From an uncultured Erysipelotrichaceae bacterium (GTDB taxonomy: Bacteria; Bacillota_I; Bacilli_A; Erysipelotrichales; Erysipelotrichaceae): a stretch of DNA of 64,000 nucleotides. The position numbers and the translations under genes are program-made. The DNA lies in assembly GCA_934675465.1 (NCBI GenBank), contig CAKUQM010000001.1, positions 1 through 64,000 of the forward strand, read 5' to 3'. Position 1 is the first letter of the stretch, and the number at the start of each line of letters is the position of its first letter. The notes beneath the pieces were generated by a model. It was given only the letters and a program-made list of their open reading frames with translations. It had not been told where the DNA came from and ran no database searches. Positions 43,811 to 51,385 of the stretch are shown here, piece by piece.

Positions 43811-43979
43811 GAAGGCATTGCGCCTTGGATGGTGAAATTCCAATCTCGGACTGGTTCTCTGGGGTTCCCTGCTTGCGAAGGGACGTAAAATATATGCAAG
43901 AAATGCGACGAGAGGCCTGCGACTGTACGGAAGTGGATGAACCGAAATAAAGAACGAGCTCCTGTTAAGGAGTTTTTTT
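43811..43979 (+). ncRNA. Structured RNA of unknown class, about 170 nt
   Basis: Between an extended -10 promoter and a terminator lies a non-coding stretch richer in G+C than its surroundings. It folds well by eye: AAGGC/GCCTT (43812-43825), TTGGA/TCCAA (43825-43843), a long-range arm CTCG/CGAG (about 43845, 43954), GGTTC/GAACC (43853-43857 with 43939-43943), CTCT/AGAG, and TCCCT/AGGGA (43866-43883) whose loop CTTGC can pair with GCAAG at 43896-43900, a possible pseudoknot. It does not match 6S, SRP, RNase P, tmRNA, T-box or common riboswitch consensus as I know them. No reading frame of note is in it. Confidence 0.65.
43958..43979 (+). terminator. Terminator of the unassigned RNA
   Basis: GCTCC, a short loop and GGAG followed by seven T. 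Confidence 0.8.
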
Positions 43980-43980
43980 A

Positions 43981-44071
43981 TGTGCATAAGTAACGATAGT
44001 TATCAACGTTTTGTGGAAAACTATCCGGTTTTTTCTAGTTATTCCCAAGTTATTCCCATATTTGTGCCAAA
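43981..44071. other. Cluster of DnaA-box-like 9-mers
   Basis: TTATGCACA on the minus strand (43981-43989) is a perfect DnaA box. TTTTCCACA on the minus strand (44012-44020) and TTATTCCCA on the plus strand, twice (44039-44047, 44050-44058), differ by one base. TTATCAACG (44000-44008) and TTTGGCACA (44063-44071, minus) differ by two. The two TTATTCCCA lie in tandem 11-bp direct repeats (44037-44058). AT-rich DNA lies upstream at 43640-43800. Origin, DnaA-binding control site or chance are open. Confidence 0.5.
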
Positions 44072-44114
44072 CCATTTCTTTATCGGCTTTTAAGTTGTAT
44101 ATTTAACGTACGCT

Positions 44115-44696
44115 ATGAATTCTTTTATTTCTATCCAAAATTATTATTTAGAAACATTATGTTATAAAAACTTTGTATTCCAAACCGAAGTTGGACAATT
44201 GGTTTTAAAATTCACAGAAGCTAATTTCGCTCATTTAATAGGATTGCATCACTTCGATGAAAAATTAAGAGGAAATTATGCTTGGGACAAAATTAGAAAC
44301 GAAGAGATCGACATTAAAATGATTAAAAAATTGAATCAAGCAAAATTTAAAACAATTTTGTTGCCAAGAATAGAAACAATGTACAAGATTAACAATATTT
44401 TCATTCACAGTAAAGTTGTTAAAAAATTCAAACAAACTACTTCAAATGCTTTTAATTGTGATTTGGTTTTTTATAACAAAGAAGAGAAAGTTTACTATGT
44501 TGTGACATTTTTTATCGATAAATCAACAAAGCTGTACTGTAGCGCTGCATCATTTCTAAAATTTCATCAAGGTGATTTAAATGTTATGAAATATATCAAC
44601 CCAAACAACCCTGAAATAGCGATTTATAGTTTTCAAGTCACAAAAGAAGAAGCTTATAACGATATTGATTATTCTAAATATTATGGCTTAAAATAA
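44115..44696 (+). CDS. Possible PBECR4-like nuclease-fold protein
   Basis: 193 residues, single soluble domain, basic. The segment LVLKFTEANFAHLIGLHHFDE resembles the N-terminal signature of PBECR4 domains, a phage/toxin nuclease fold of the Barnase-EndoU-RelE group; the end has GDLNVMKYINPNNPEIAIYSFQ. My recall of this family is moderate. A TATATT box 11 bases before the ATG and no ribosome binding site suggest a very short leader. It follows the structured RNA and its terminator. It could be a toxin-like or defence protein, or a host gene of other function. Confidence 0.4.
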   Translation: MNSFISIQNYYLETLCYKNFVFQTEVGQLVLKFTEANFAHLIGLHHFDEKLRGNYAWDKIRNEEIDIKMIKKLNQAKFKTILLPRIETMYKINNIFIHSKVVKKFKQTTSNAFNCDLVFYNKEEKVYYVVTFFIDKSTKLYCSAASFLKFHQGDLNVMKYINPNNPEIAIYSFQVTKEEAYNDIDYSKYYGLK

Positions 44697-44746
44697 GCCA
44701 AATAATTATTCATAGCTATATAATAAATATTGTTAATATACAGTTT

Positions 44747-44803
44747 CTCGCAGGTAGTAAACATAAGTATATTAATCTTCATTAGTAAGTCTCACAGGTA
44801 GTA
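44747..44803. repeat. Direct repeat CTC(G/A)CAGGTAGTA
   Basis: CTCGCAGGTAGTA (44747-44759) and CTCACAGGTAGTA (44791-44803) are 44 bp apart in the non-coding stretch behind the 193-residue gene. No function recognised. Confidence 0.6.
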
Positions 44804-44817
44804 CAAGCTATGATAAC

Positions 44818-44836
44818 GCCGATTATTCGGCTTTTT
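44818..44836 (+). terminator. Terminator behind the PBECR4-like gene region
   Basis: GCCGA, loop TTAT, TCGGC, TTTTT. Confidence 0.85.
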
Positions 44837-44874
44837 CTTAACTCCAAAATAAAAGTGAGTATATACACCCACAA

Positions 44875-46281
44875 TTATTTAAAACCTAAATAAATAGAAT
44901 TATAGATATCAGATGCTATTAAACTATCTTCACCATACTTTTTGGCAGCTTCATCACCCGCAAAACCATGCAAAGCTACAGCCTGACACACCTTATCCAA
45001 ATCTAATTTCTTTAAAGATAAGCCTGCGATAATACCACTTAAGACATCACCACTACCAGCTGTTGCCATACCGCTATTACCATATAAAGATAAATAATAA
45101 TGATTCTTGTCACCAACCAAAGTATTATGCCCCTTTAAGACAACCATGCAATCATACTTATCAATCAATTCTTTAAACGCATTAAATGGATCATCCTTAA
45201 TAGTCTTACCCAACAATGTAGCTGCTTCTCCAAAATGAGGCGTAATACACAAGCGACACTTCTTTATTTCCTTAATATCATCAATCTTAGACAAATGATA
45301 TAAACCATCCGCATCAACTATTAGATTAATATCTCTTGATAATAATACCTTTAATATATTTGTATAATCTTCACATCTACCAAGACCTGGTCCAAAGACA
45401 ACCGTATCCTTTTTAATTAATAAATTATCAATATCTTCTAACTTCTTAACCATTATTTCAAGTGGTGCCTTGATTGATACAACATCATAATTTTCCTTTG
45501 GTACAGCTAAAGTAACCAAACCGGCACCTGATTTTAAAGTTGAAATAGAAGACATAATACCAGCGCCAGCCATCGATACATTAGAACCAATCACAAGCAC
45601 ACAACCATAGTCATATTTATTACTGAAGGCTAAACGCTTATGTTTTAAATCTAACTTAATAGTATCCACATGTTCTAAGTCTTCATAATCATTTAAACCA
45701 ATATCAGCGACTCTAATTTCACCACACACATCAGGTCCCCTTTTTAATAAATGACCTATTTTAATATTATTTATCGCAATAGTTAAATCAGCCTTAAAAC
45801 ATACGGGATCATAATTACCGGTATTACTATTTAAACCAGTAGGCAAATCAATGGCTATCTTATAAGCCTTTGTGTTATTTAATAAGTTAATTAATTCAAC
45901 AACATCTTCCCTTAAAGTACCCTTTAAACCATTACCAATAACACAATCAATAATCACATCAGGATTGCCTAATTCTCTAGTAACTAATTCATCCTTATAA
46001 AAATGACCACAAGTCTTATTCATCTTTGACTTATCAAACAAATATAAGGCCTTGGCATCATATCCTTCTTTAATTAATATATCGGTTAAACAAAAACCAT
46101 CACTTGAATTATTAGAATTACCACAGACAACAATTATCTTAGAATCATGATTTATCTTATCTCTTAAATTATCAAAACAAGCCCTAGCAGCCTTATTCAC
46201 AAGATAAATCTCATCTACTTTTTGATCATCCATAGACCTTCTATCGCACATTGACATTGACTCACTCGTTAGTATTCTCAT
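44875..46281 (-). CDS. nnr: Bifunctional NAD(P)H-hydrate epimerase/dehydratase
   Basis: 468 residues from the ATG at 46281. The N-terminal YjeF_N epimerase part (1-200: VVCGNSNNSSDGFCLTDIL, DCVIGNGLKG, AIDLPTGLNSNTG) is fused to the C-terminal ADP-dependent dehydratase (VVFGPGLGR, IVDADGLY, ITPHFGEAA, GNSGMATAGSGDVLSGIIAG). It repairs hydrated NAD(P)H. In the epimerase part GNSNNSSDG replaces the usual GxGNNGGDG. TATAAT ends 7 bases before the ATG with no ribosome binding site, so it is predicted leaderless; it is divergent from the pseudouridine synthase. Confidence 0.93.
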   Translation of the reverse strand: MRILTSESMSMCDRRSMDDQKVDEIYLVNKAARACFDNLRDKINHDSKIIVVCGNSNNSSDGFCLTDILIKEGYDAKALYLFDKSKMNKTCGHFYKDELVTRELGNPDVIIDCVIGNGLKGTLREDVVELINLLNNTKAYKIAIDLPTGLNSNTGNYDPVCFKADLTIAINNIKIGHLLKRGPDVCGEIRVADIGLNDYEDLEHVDTIKLDLKHKRLAFSNKYDYGCVLVIGSNVSMAGAGIMSSISTLKSGAGLVTLAVPKENYDVVSIKAPLEIMVKKLEDIDNLLIKKDTVVFGPGLGRCEDYTNILKVLLSRDINLIVDADGLYHLSKIDDIKEIKKCRLCITPHFGEAATLLGKTIKDDPFNAFKELIDKYDCMVVLKGHNTLVGDKNHYYLSLYGNSGMATAGSGDVLSGIIAGLSLKKLDLDKVCQAVALHGFAGDEAAKKYGEDSLIASDIYNSIYLGFK

Positions 46282-46287
46282 AAATAA

Positions 46288-46305
46288 ATTATAAAGCATT
46301 ATGAT
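46288..46305. promoter_or_regulatory. Divergent -10 elements of nnr and the pseudouridine synthase
   Basis: TATAAT on the minus strand (46288-46293) serves nnr; TATGAT on the plus strand (46300-46305) serves the opposite gene. Starts of both coding regions are only 34 bp apart, so the two promoters overlap and both messages have almost no leader. Confidence 0.6.
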
Positions 46306-46314
46306 AAAATTCTA

Positions 46315-47244
46315 ATGATGAAGAAAGAAAATACAAAACAGGTTCCTATTCGTTATACCTATACTAACAAAGTCCATCACTCTTGTGAGCTTCTTGAATA
46401 TTTGTTGCAGAAGCTACCTGAATCAAGAAATACTGTTAAATCATTACTATCAAGTAATAAAGTATTAGTAAATGGTAGTGTTGTAAGACAATTCAACTAT
46501 CCGCTTGCTAAAGATGATGAAGTAAAGATTGCAAAGAATTCGGTTGTTATTAAACAAGTCAACAAAAAGAAGAAAAAGGATGAACCGCGTCCATTCAACA
46601 TCAAACCATACATTATCTATGAAGATGATTACTACATCGCCATAAACAAACCAAATGGTATGTTGTCAGTACAATCTGATAATCAAAGAGAATCAGCATA
46701 TACCTTTGTAGAAGATTATCTAAAGAAAAAAGACCCAAAACTTCGTCCTTATGTACTTCATAGAATCGATAAGGAAACAAGTGGTGTTCTAGTGTTTGCC
46801 AAAGACATCAAAGTACATTCAATGTTGAAAGGACATTGGAACCAAGACGTCAGTGAAAGAGAATACATCGCAATAATCAATGGCAAACTTGATGATGATA
46901 GTGGCACTATCAAGAATTATTTAAAAGAAAACAAAAACAATATGATGTATGTAGCCGACAGTGGCAAGTTAGCTATCACCCATTATAAAGTTTTAAATAA
47001 AAACAAGGATTACTCCCTACTTCAAGTAAACATTGACAGTGGACGTAAAAACCAAATCAGAGTAGCTATGGCAAGTCTTAATCATCCAATCATCGGTGAT
47101 GATAAATATGGTGATGGTCTATCTCCTATTAATAGACTTGGCCTACATGCTTCTAAATTATCTTTTGTCGACCCTATATCTAAAGAGCTATTAACATTTA
47201 AGGCTTCAGCGCCAAAAGAATTCAAAGAATTATTTAATAAATAA
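46315..47244 (+). CDS. RluA/RluD-family RNA pseudouridine synthase
   Basis: 309 residues. S4 RNA-binding domain at about 20-80 (SRNTVKSLLSSNKVLVNGSVV), then the catalytic domain with LHRIDKETSGVLVFAK, whose Asp attacks uridine. Ends with NQIRVAMASLNHPIIGD, LGLHASKLSF. It changes uridines in 23S rRNA or tRNA; the exact sites cannot be read. Two ATG codons in a row open it, with no ribosome binding site. Confidence 0.93.
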   Translation: MMKKENTKQVPIRYTYTNKVHHSCELLEYLLQKLPESRNTVKSLLSSNKVLVNGSVVRQFNYPLAKDDEVKIAKNSVVIKQVNKKKKKDEPRPFNIKPYIIYEDDYYIAINKPNGMLSVQSDNQRESAYTFVEDYLKKKDPKLRPYVLHRIDKETSGVLVFAKDIKVHSMLKGHWNQDVSEREYIAIINGKLDDDSGTIKNYLKENKNNMMYVADSGKLAITHYKVLNKNKDYSLLQVNIDSGRKNQIRVAMASLNHPIIGDDKYGDGLSPINRLGLHASKLSFVDPISKELLTFKASAPKEFKELFNK

Positions 47245-47264
47245 GTTTAATCAAAGGAGGAATT

Positions 47265-47918
47265 ATGGAATTAAACAAATATATCGATCATACCTTATTA
47301 AAACCTGAGGCAACAAAGGAACAAATCACAAAGTTATGCCAAGAAGCTAGACAATATGACTTCGCATCAGTATGTGTAAATACATGCTACGTACCACTAG
47401 CTAAAGAACTACTTGCAGGAAGCGATGTAAAAGTATGTTGTGTAGTAGGTTTCCCACTAGGAGCTATGGACACTGTATCTAAGGCTTTTGAAGCTAAAAC
47501 AGCTGTCGAAAATGGTGCCCAAGAAGTTGATATGGTAATCAACATTGGTGCTTTAAAAGACAAGGACTATGATTATGTAACTAAAGATATTGCTGCTGTA
47601 GTAGAAGCTAGTAAACCAGCAATCGTTAAAGTAATCATTGAAGCATGCCTATTAACTGATGAAGAAAAGGTTGAAGCTTGTAAATGCTCAATGAACGCAA
47701 AAGCTGAATTTGTTAAGACATCAACTGGATTCTCAACACATGGTGCAACACCTGAAGATGTTGCCCTAATGAAAAAGACAGTAGGTAACGTATGCAAGGT
47801 TAAGGCAGCAGGTGGTGTTAGATCTTATGATGATGCCATGAAGATGATTGAAGCAGGAGCTGATAGACTTGGTTGTTCTGCTGGCATCAAGGTAATGGAA
47901 GAAGCTAAAGCTAGATAA
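47265..47918 (+). CDS. deoC: Deoxyribose-phosphate aldolase
   Basis: 217 residues. Schiff-base Lys in EFVKTSTGFSTHGAT, the second Lys in VKVIIEACLL, and DHTLLKPEAT at the start. It splits deoxyribose 5-phosphate into glyceraldehyde 3-phosphate and acetaldehyde in nucleoside breakdown. AAAGGAGG lies 6-8 bases upstream. It follows the pseudouridine synthase by 20 bases and may share its transcript. Confidence 0.97.
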   Translation: MELNKYIDHTLLKPEATKEQITKLCQEARQYDFASVCVNTCYVPLAKELLAGSDVKVCCVVGFPLGAMDTVSKAFEAKTAVENGAQEVDMVINIGALKDKDYDYVTKDIAAVVEASKPAIVKVIIEACLLTDEEKVEACKCSMNAKAEFVKTSTGFSTHGATPEDVALMKKTVGNVCKVKAAGGVRSYDDAMKMIEAGADRLGCSAGIKVMEEAKAR

Positions 47919-47944
47919 AGCGATGATTAAATCATCGCTTTTAA
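47918..47944 (+). terminator. Terminator of deoC
   Basis: AAGCGATGAT, loop TAA, ATCATCGCTT, TTAATTT: a 10-bp perfect stem at the stop codon. Confidence 0.9.
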
Positions 47945-47964
47945 TTTGAATAATCAACAGTAAA

Positions 47965-48411
47965 CTATTTCAAGGCATAGTTTTCTAACAAGGCAAAAAA
48001 GACAAAAGCTGTTAGCACAAAAACCAGAATAGTAGGAATAAAAACCATATTAAAAATTCCAACTATTTCAACAAAAAGACCAACAACAAAACAAACTAAT
48101 GTAAATATCAATGTAAAATAGATTTCTTTTTTAGTTTCATTTATTTTGTTTTTTATCATCTCTACAGGATTATCACTTTTCTTAACATCCTTAACAAACA
48201 ACACTAAGAAGAATATCGCAATAAAGACTCCAAGCACATCAACAATTAAAGAAAACACAAAATCTTCAAATAATGCCAAATAATCCATTCTGACATTTGT
48301 GAGTCTATACCAAAAATCACTACCTAAAAATTTTGCCGTTGCTAAAACCAAGCTTACAAAAAAGATGGAAGTTAAGAAAATGCTTTTATATATTTTTCTA
48401 TCATTAATCAT
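47965..48411 (-). CDS. Integral membrane protein, four helices, unknown
   Basis: 148 residues with four hydrophobic segments at about 10-27, 45-70, 95-115 and 118-143, and a charged loop (FVKDVKKSDNPVEMIKNKINETKK) between the second and third. No motif recognised. AGGAAAAGAG stands 14 bases upstream. It is a single gene; a perfect palindrome lies upstream at 48541-48558. Confidence 0.7.
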   Translation of the reverse strand: MINDRKIYKSIFLTSIFFVSLVLATAKFLGSDFWYRLTNVRMDYLALFEDFVFSLIVDVLGVFIAIFFLVLFVKDVKKSDNPVEMIKNKINETKKEIYFTLIFTLVCFVVGLFVEIVGIFNMVFIPTILVFVLTAFVFFALLENYALK

Positions 48412-48540
48412 AATTTGTACACTCTTTTCCTAATAATATCCTATGTTTTTAGAAGCAATTCTATAGAACCAAAAATAAAAGCGCAATCTAAAAATTGACT
48501 GCACTTTCCTAATAAAACACCAGTTTTGTACCTAGATATG

Positions 48541-48558
48541 TGATGATAGCTATCATCA
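48541..48558. repeat. 18-bp perfect palindrome
   Basis: TGATGATAGCTATCATCA reads the same on both strands and is framed by ATATG/CATAT. It lies between galM and the four-helix membrane gene, so it may be an operator of the latter or a hairpin behind galM. Confidence 0.8.
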
Positions 48559-48614
48559 ATCGCATATATATCCCTCTTCATATTCGAATTATAACAAGAG
48601 ATTTTTAAAAAATA

Positions 48615-49379
48615 CTAATCAACTGTAATTGAATATCCAATCTTGAAACTAGCACCTGGTTCAAGCACGATATTCTCTTCTCTTTCCTCAAATGGTCTAT
48701 CATCTCTAACATTAAGATTCATCCAAGGTTCAATACATACAAATGGACCATTAGAAGACCATAGAGCTAAGTGCTTAAAGCCATCAAAATCAACCCTAAT
48801 TGTATGACCATTAGTATGAAGAGTTGCACTACTTGGCATTGGCTCTTCAAAATATGTTGGATATAGCTGATCAAAGTTTAATTTGAATTCATGGCCATTA
48901 TTGAAAGTAACATAAGAATCCTTTAAACCCTCATCACACATAAATCCAGGATGTAAACCAAAACCAAATGGCATCTTTCTATCATTTGTATTAACTACCT
49001 CATAGTCAATTAATACTGAATTTTCCTTTAAAGAATAAGTAACATAAATTTCAAAACTAAATGGATATTGTTTATGTGTTTCCTCATTATCCTTCAACAA
49101 GAACACTAACTTATTATCTTCATTAGATACTAATTCAAATTCACTATTACGGGCAAAACCATGATTACCCATAGGATATTCTTTACCATCAATAATATTA
49201 GTCTTTGTAGAAGTTGATGAAACTTGAGGGAACAACAATGGATTTCTTCCCTTCCAATAAGTAGGATTACCATTCCACAAATATTCATAATCAGAGCCTT
49301 TTCTCTTTAAACTATGCATCTCACATGCAGTAGTAGAAACATTTAAAGTTAATAAATCATTCTCAATAGTATATAACAT
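48615..49379 (-). CDS. Aldose 1-epimerase family protein
   Basis: 254 residues from the ATG at 49379. The family pattern is GNPTYWKGRNPLLFPQVSS, NHGFARNSEF, PFGFGLHPGFMCD and FVCIEPWMNLN, with the conserved His of the HPGF segment. It interconverts alpha and beta anomers of hexoses. An in-frame ATG at 49400 is less likely. The start overlaps the region of the preceding stop (TAGATATG), so translation is probably coupled to the pyrophosphatase-like gene. Confidence 0.9.
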   Translation of the reverse strand: MLYTIENDLLTLNVSTTACEMHSLKRKGSDYEYLWNGNPTYWKGRNPLLFPQVSSTSTKTNIIDGKEYPMGNHGFARNSEFELVSNEDNKLVFLLKDNEETHKQYPFSFEIYVTYSLKENSVLIDYEVVNTNDRKMPFGFGLHPGFMCDEGLKDSYVTFNNGHEFKLNFDQLYPTYFEEPMPSSATLHTNGHTIRVDFDGFKHLALWSSNGPFVCIEPWMNLNVRDDRPFEEREENIVLEPGASFKIGYSITVD

Positions 49380-49381
49380 AT

Positions 49382-49768
49382 CTATTCCACGATTGCCCAA
49401 GATGGGATTTCCTTTCCTCTTCTAATAATCACAGCCTTTTGGAAATCAGTACTATTTAAAAACTTCAATACTTCCTCCTCTTGTTCATCGTTTAATCCAA
49501 TCAACAAAATAGCTGAAAGATCTTTTTCCAACAAATTTGCACAAACAACAACAGCATCCACAGTTTGATTACCCTCACCCTTGAAAGCCTTCATTGAACA
49601 TAATTCATCATCATTTGTTGTTATGTGACCATAATCCACAGGAAAAATTAAAGAAGGATACATTGGATGTCTAGAACCCTTTTCGTATACTTTTTTATAG
49701 TCTCCTGATATAAATGCAGCATCAATCTTTTGCCAAAAATAGGCATTATTCTCAAATTCTTTTTTCAT
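49382..49768 (-). CDS. Inorganic-pyrophosphatase-like protein, degenerate
   Basis: 128 residues. GSRHPMYPSLIFPVDYGHI matches the N-terminal segment of family I pyrophosphatases, but the DxDPxD metal-binding segment is replaced by GNQTVDAVVV, so three catalytic Asp are mostly lost. The protein is also shorter than the usual 170. It is probably not a pyrophosphatase any more; a binding role is possible. Placed between the membrane gene upstream and galM downstream on the minus strand, in one run. Confidence 0.65.
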   Translation of the reverse strand: MKKEFENNAYFWQKIDAAFISGDYKKVYEKGSRHPMYPSLIFPVDYGHITTNDDELCSMKAFKGEGNQTVDAVVVCANLLEKDLSAILLIGLNDEQEEEVLKFLNSTDFQKAVIIRRGKEIPSWAIVE

Positions 49769-49783
49769 ATTTATATTATGATA

Positions 49784-50227
49784 TCACTTTTTACGCTTCG
49801 TTTTATCCTTTTTATCCCTCATAAAACGATTTAAATAAGTCTCAAACTCCGCCCTTGAATATGCATCAACCACATGAGTTGAATCATCAACTAAAGTTAA
49901 CTCCACATAATCATAGGTCATCCCAAAGACATAACGCCACTTCACAACCTCATCATAATAAATCATCTCACAATCATTCTTATCGGCATGGTTATATAAA
50001 ACTAAATAATCATAATAAAATTCAATAAGAACTCTCGATGGCAACAACACAAACGATAAAGTAGCTACCGCTATCACAATAGTCCCTAAGACATATTGTC
50101 TAATTACCAACAAAAATAAGCCAACTAAAAAGATTATAAACAAGATTAAACTGGGTTTTGCGTCAATTACACCCAATAATTGACGATCTTCTGGCAAATT
50201 GTAACGCTTTAATTCCTTAGATTCCAT
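49784..50227 (-). CDS. Membrane protein with PH-like domain, unknown
   Basis: 147 residues. Two hydrophobic helices (about 28-65), then a soluble part with short strands (VLYNHADKNDCEMIYYDEVV, YDYVELTLVDDSTHVV) like bacterial PH domains, and a basic tail KKDKTKRKK. The ATG is 6 bases behind TATAAT, so leaderless. It is divergent from tgt. Confidence 0.7.
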   Translation of the reverse strand: MESKELKRYNLPEDRQLLGVIDAKPSLILFIIFLVGLFLLVIRQYVLGTIVIAVATLSFVLLPSRVLIEFYYDYLVLYNHADKNDCEMIYYDEVVKWRYVFGMTYDYVELTLVDDSTHVVDAYSRAEFETYLNRFMRDKKDKTKRKK

Positions 50228-50260
50228 ACGATTATTATAGCCTGTGTTATCATAGTGGGG

Positions 50261-51385
50261 ATGAAAAATCTTAAATATACTTTATTACACCAAGATGGTA
50301 ACGCAAGATATGGCACCATCGAAATAAACGGCTACAAACTGGAAACACCAGTTTTCATGCCTGTAGGAACCCAAGCAAGCGTAAAATTTCTAGACTATAG
50401 AGACCTAGAAGAAATAAACGCTTCAATTATTCTATCTAACACCTACCATCTATGGCTAAGACCTGGCGAAGATATCGTAGACAAAGCAGGAGGCATTCAC
50501 AATTTCATGCACTACTTCAACGGTCCTATCCTAACAGACAGCGGTGGTTTCCAAGTATTCTCCTTGGCAAAAATACGTGACATCAAAGAAGAAGGCGTAA
50601 TGTTCAAATCACACCTTGATGGCTCAAAACTATTCATGTCACCAGAAGACTCAATCCACATCCAAGAAAAGATTGGCTCTGACATTGCCATGTCATTTGA
50701 TGAATGCATCCCATTCCCAAGTGACTACGAATACACTAAACAATCAGTAGAAAGAACTCTTCGTTGGGCCAAAAGAGGACTTGAAGCCCATACAAGAGAC
50801 GACCAAGCCTTATTTGGCATCGTTCAAGGTTCTAACTATGCAGACCTTAGAAAATATTGCGCTGAAGAATTAGCTAAGATGGACTTTGATGGCTATTCAA
50901 TTGGTGGTACATCAGTTGGTGAAGACAAGAAAACTCACTATGATATGCTAGACTATACTCTTCCTTATCTTCCAAAAGATAAGCCAAGATATGAAATGGG
51001 CATTGGAGCTGTTAATGATATTCTTGTGGCGATTGAAAAAGGTGTCGATATGGTTGACTGCGTTCTTCCTACAAGAATCGCTAGACATGGTACCCTTATG
51101 ACTTCTAATGGTCGTATCAACATTAGAAAACAAATCTATAAAGATGACTTCTCACCACTTGATGAAACTTGTGATTGCCAATGTTGTAGAAACTACACCA
51201 AGGCATACTTAAACCACTTATTTAGAGCTAACGAAGGCCTTGCCAACAACCTTCTATCAATTCATAATTTAAGATTCTTAATTAAGATTGTAGAAGGAGC
51301 AAGAGAGGCTATTAAGGAAGATCGTTATAGTCAATATAAGAATGACATTCTAAATAAATATGGTTTTGATGAAAGAGGCTTTTAA
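50261..51385 (+). CDS. tgt: Queuine tRNA-ribosyltransferase
   Basis: 374 residues from the ATG at 50261; the in-frame start at 50255 lies two codons earlier. DSGGFQVFSL carries the first catalytic Asp, the second is in VDCVLPTRIARHG, and the zinc site is CDCQCCRNYT. It swaps guanine-34 for preQ1 in tRNAs with GUN anticodons. An extended -10 TGTTATCAT ends 7 bases before the ATG. First gene of tgt-queA-queH. Confidence 0.96.
   Translation: MKNLKYTLLHQDGNARYGTIEINGYKLETPVFMPVGTQASVKFLDYRDLEEINASIILSNTYHLWLRPGEDIVDKAGGIHNFMHYFNGPILTDSGGFQVFSLAKIRDIKEEGVMFKSHLDGSKLFMSPEDSIHIQEKIGSDIAMSFDECIPFPSDYEYTKQSVERTLRWAKRGLEAHTRDDQALFGIVQGSNYADLRKYCAEELAKMDFDGYSIGGTSVGEDKKTHYDMLDYTLPYLPKDKPRYEMGIGAVNDILVAIEKGVDMVDCVLPTRIARHGTLMTSNGRINIRKQIYKDDFSPLDETCDCQCCRNYTKAYLNHLFRANEGLANNLLSIHNLRFLIKIVEGAREAIKEDRYSQYKNDILNKYGFDERGF

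Noticed and set aside
43811..43979. FMN, cobalamin, guanidine or glutamine (glnA-type) riboswitch
   Set aside because: Short stretches such as GGTGAAATTCC and ACGGAAGT recall these consensus sequences, but the required further boxes and their order are missing, and the RNA ends before any gene of such pathways.
43793..43987. 64-residue reading frame on the minus strand over the structured RNA
   Set aside because: No ribosome binding site, residue composition unlike a protein, and it lies fully across a promoter-RNA-terminator unit on the other strand.
43981..44114. Confident call of the chromosomal origin
   Set aside because: dnaA, dnaN, rpmH and rnpA are absent here; only box-like 9-mers and gene direction support it, so it is kept as a question in the findings.
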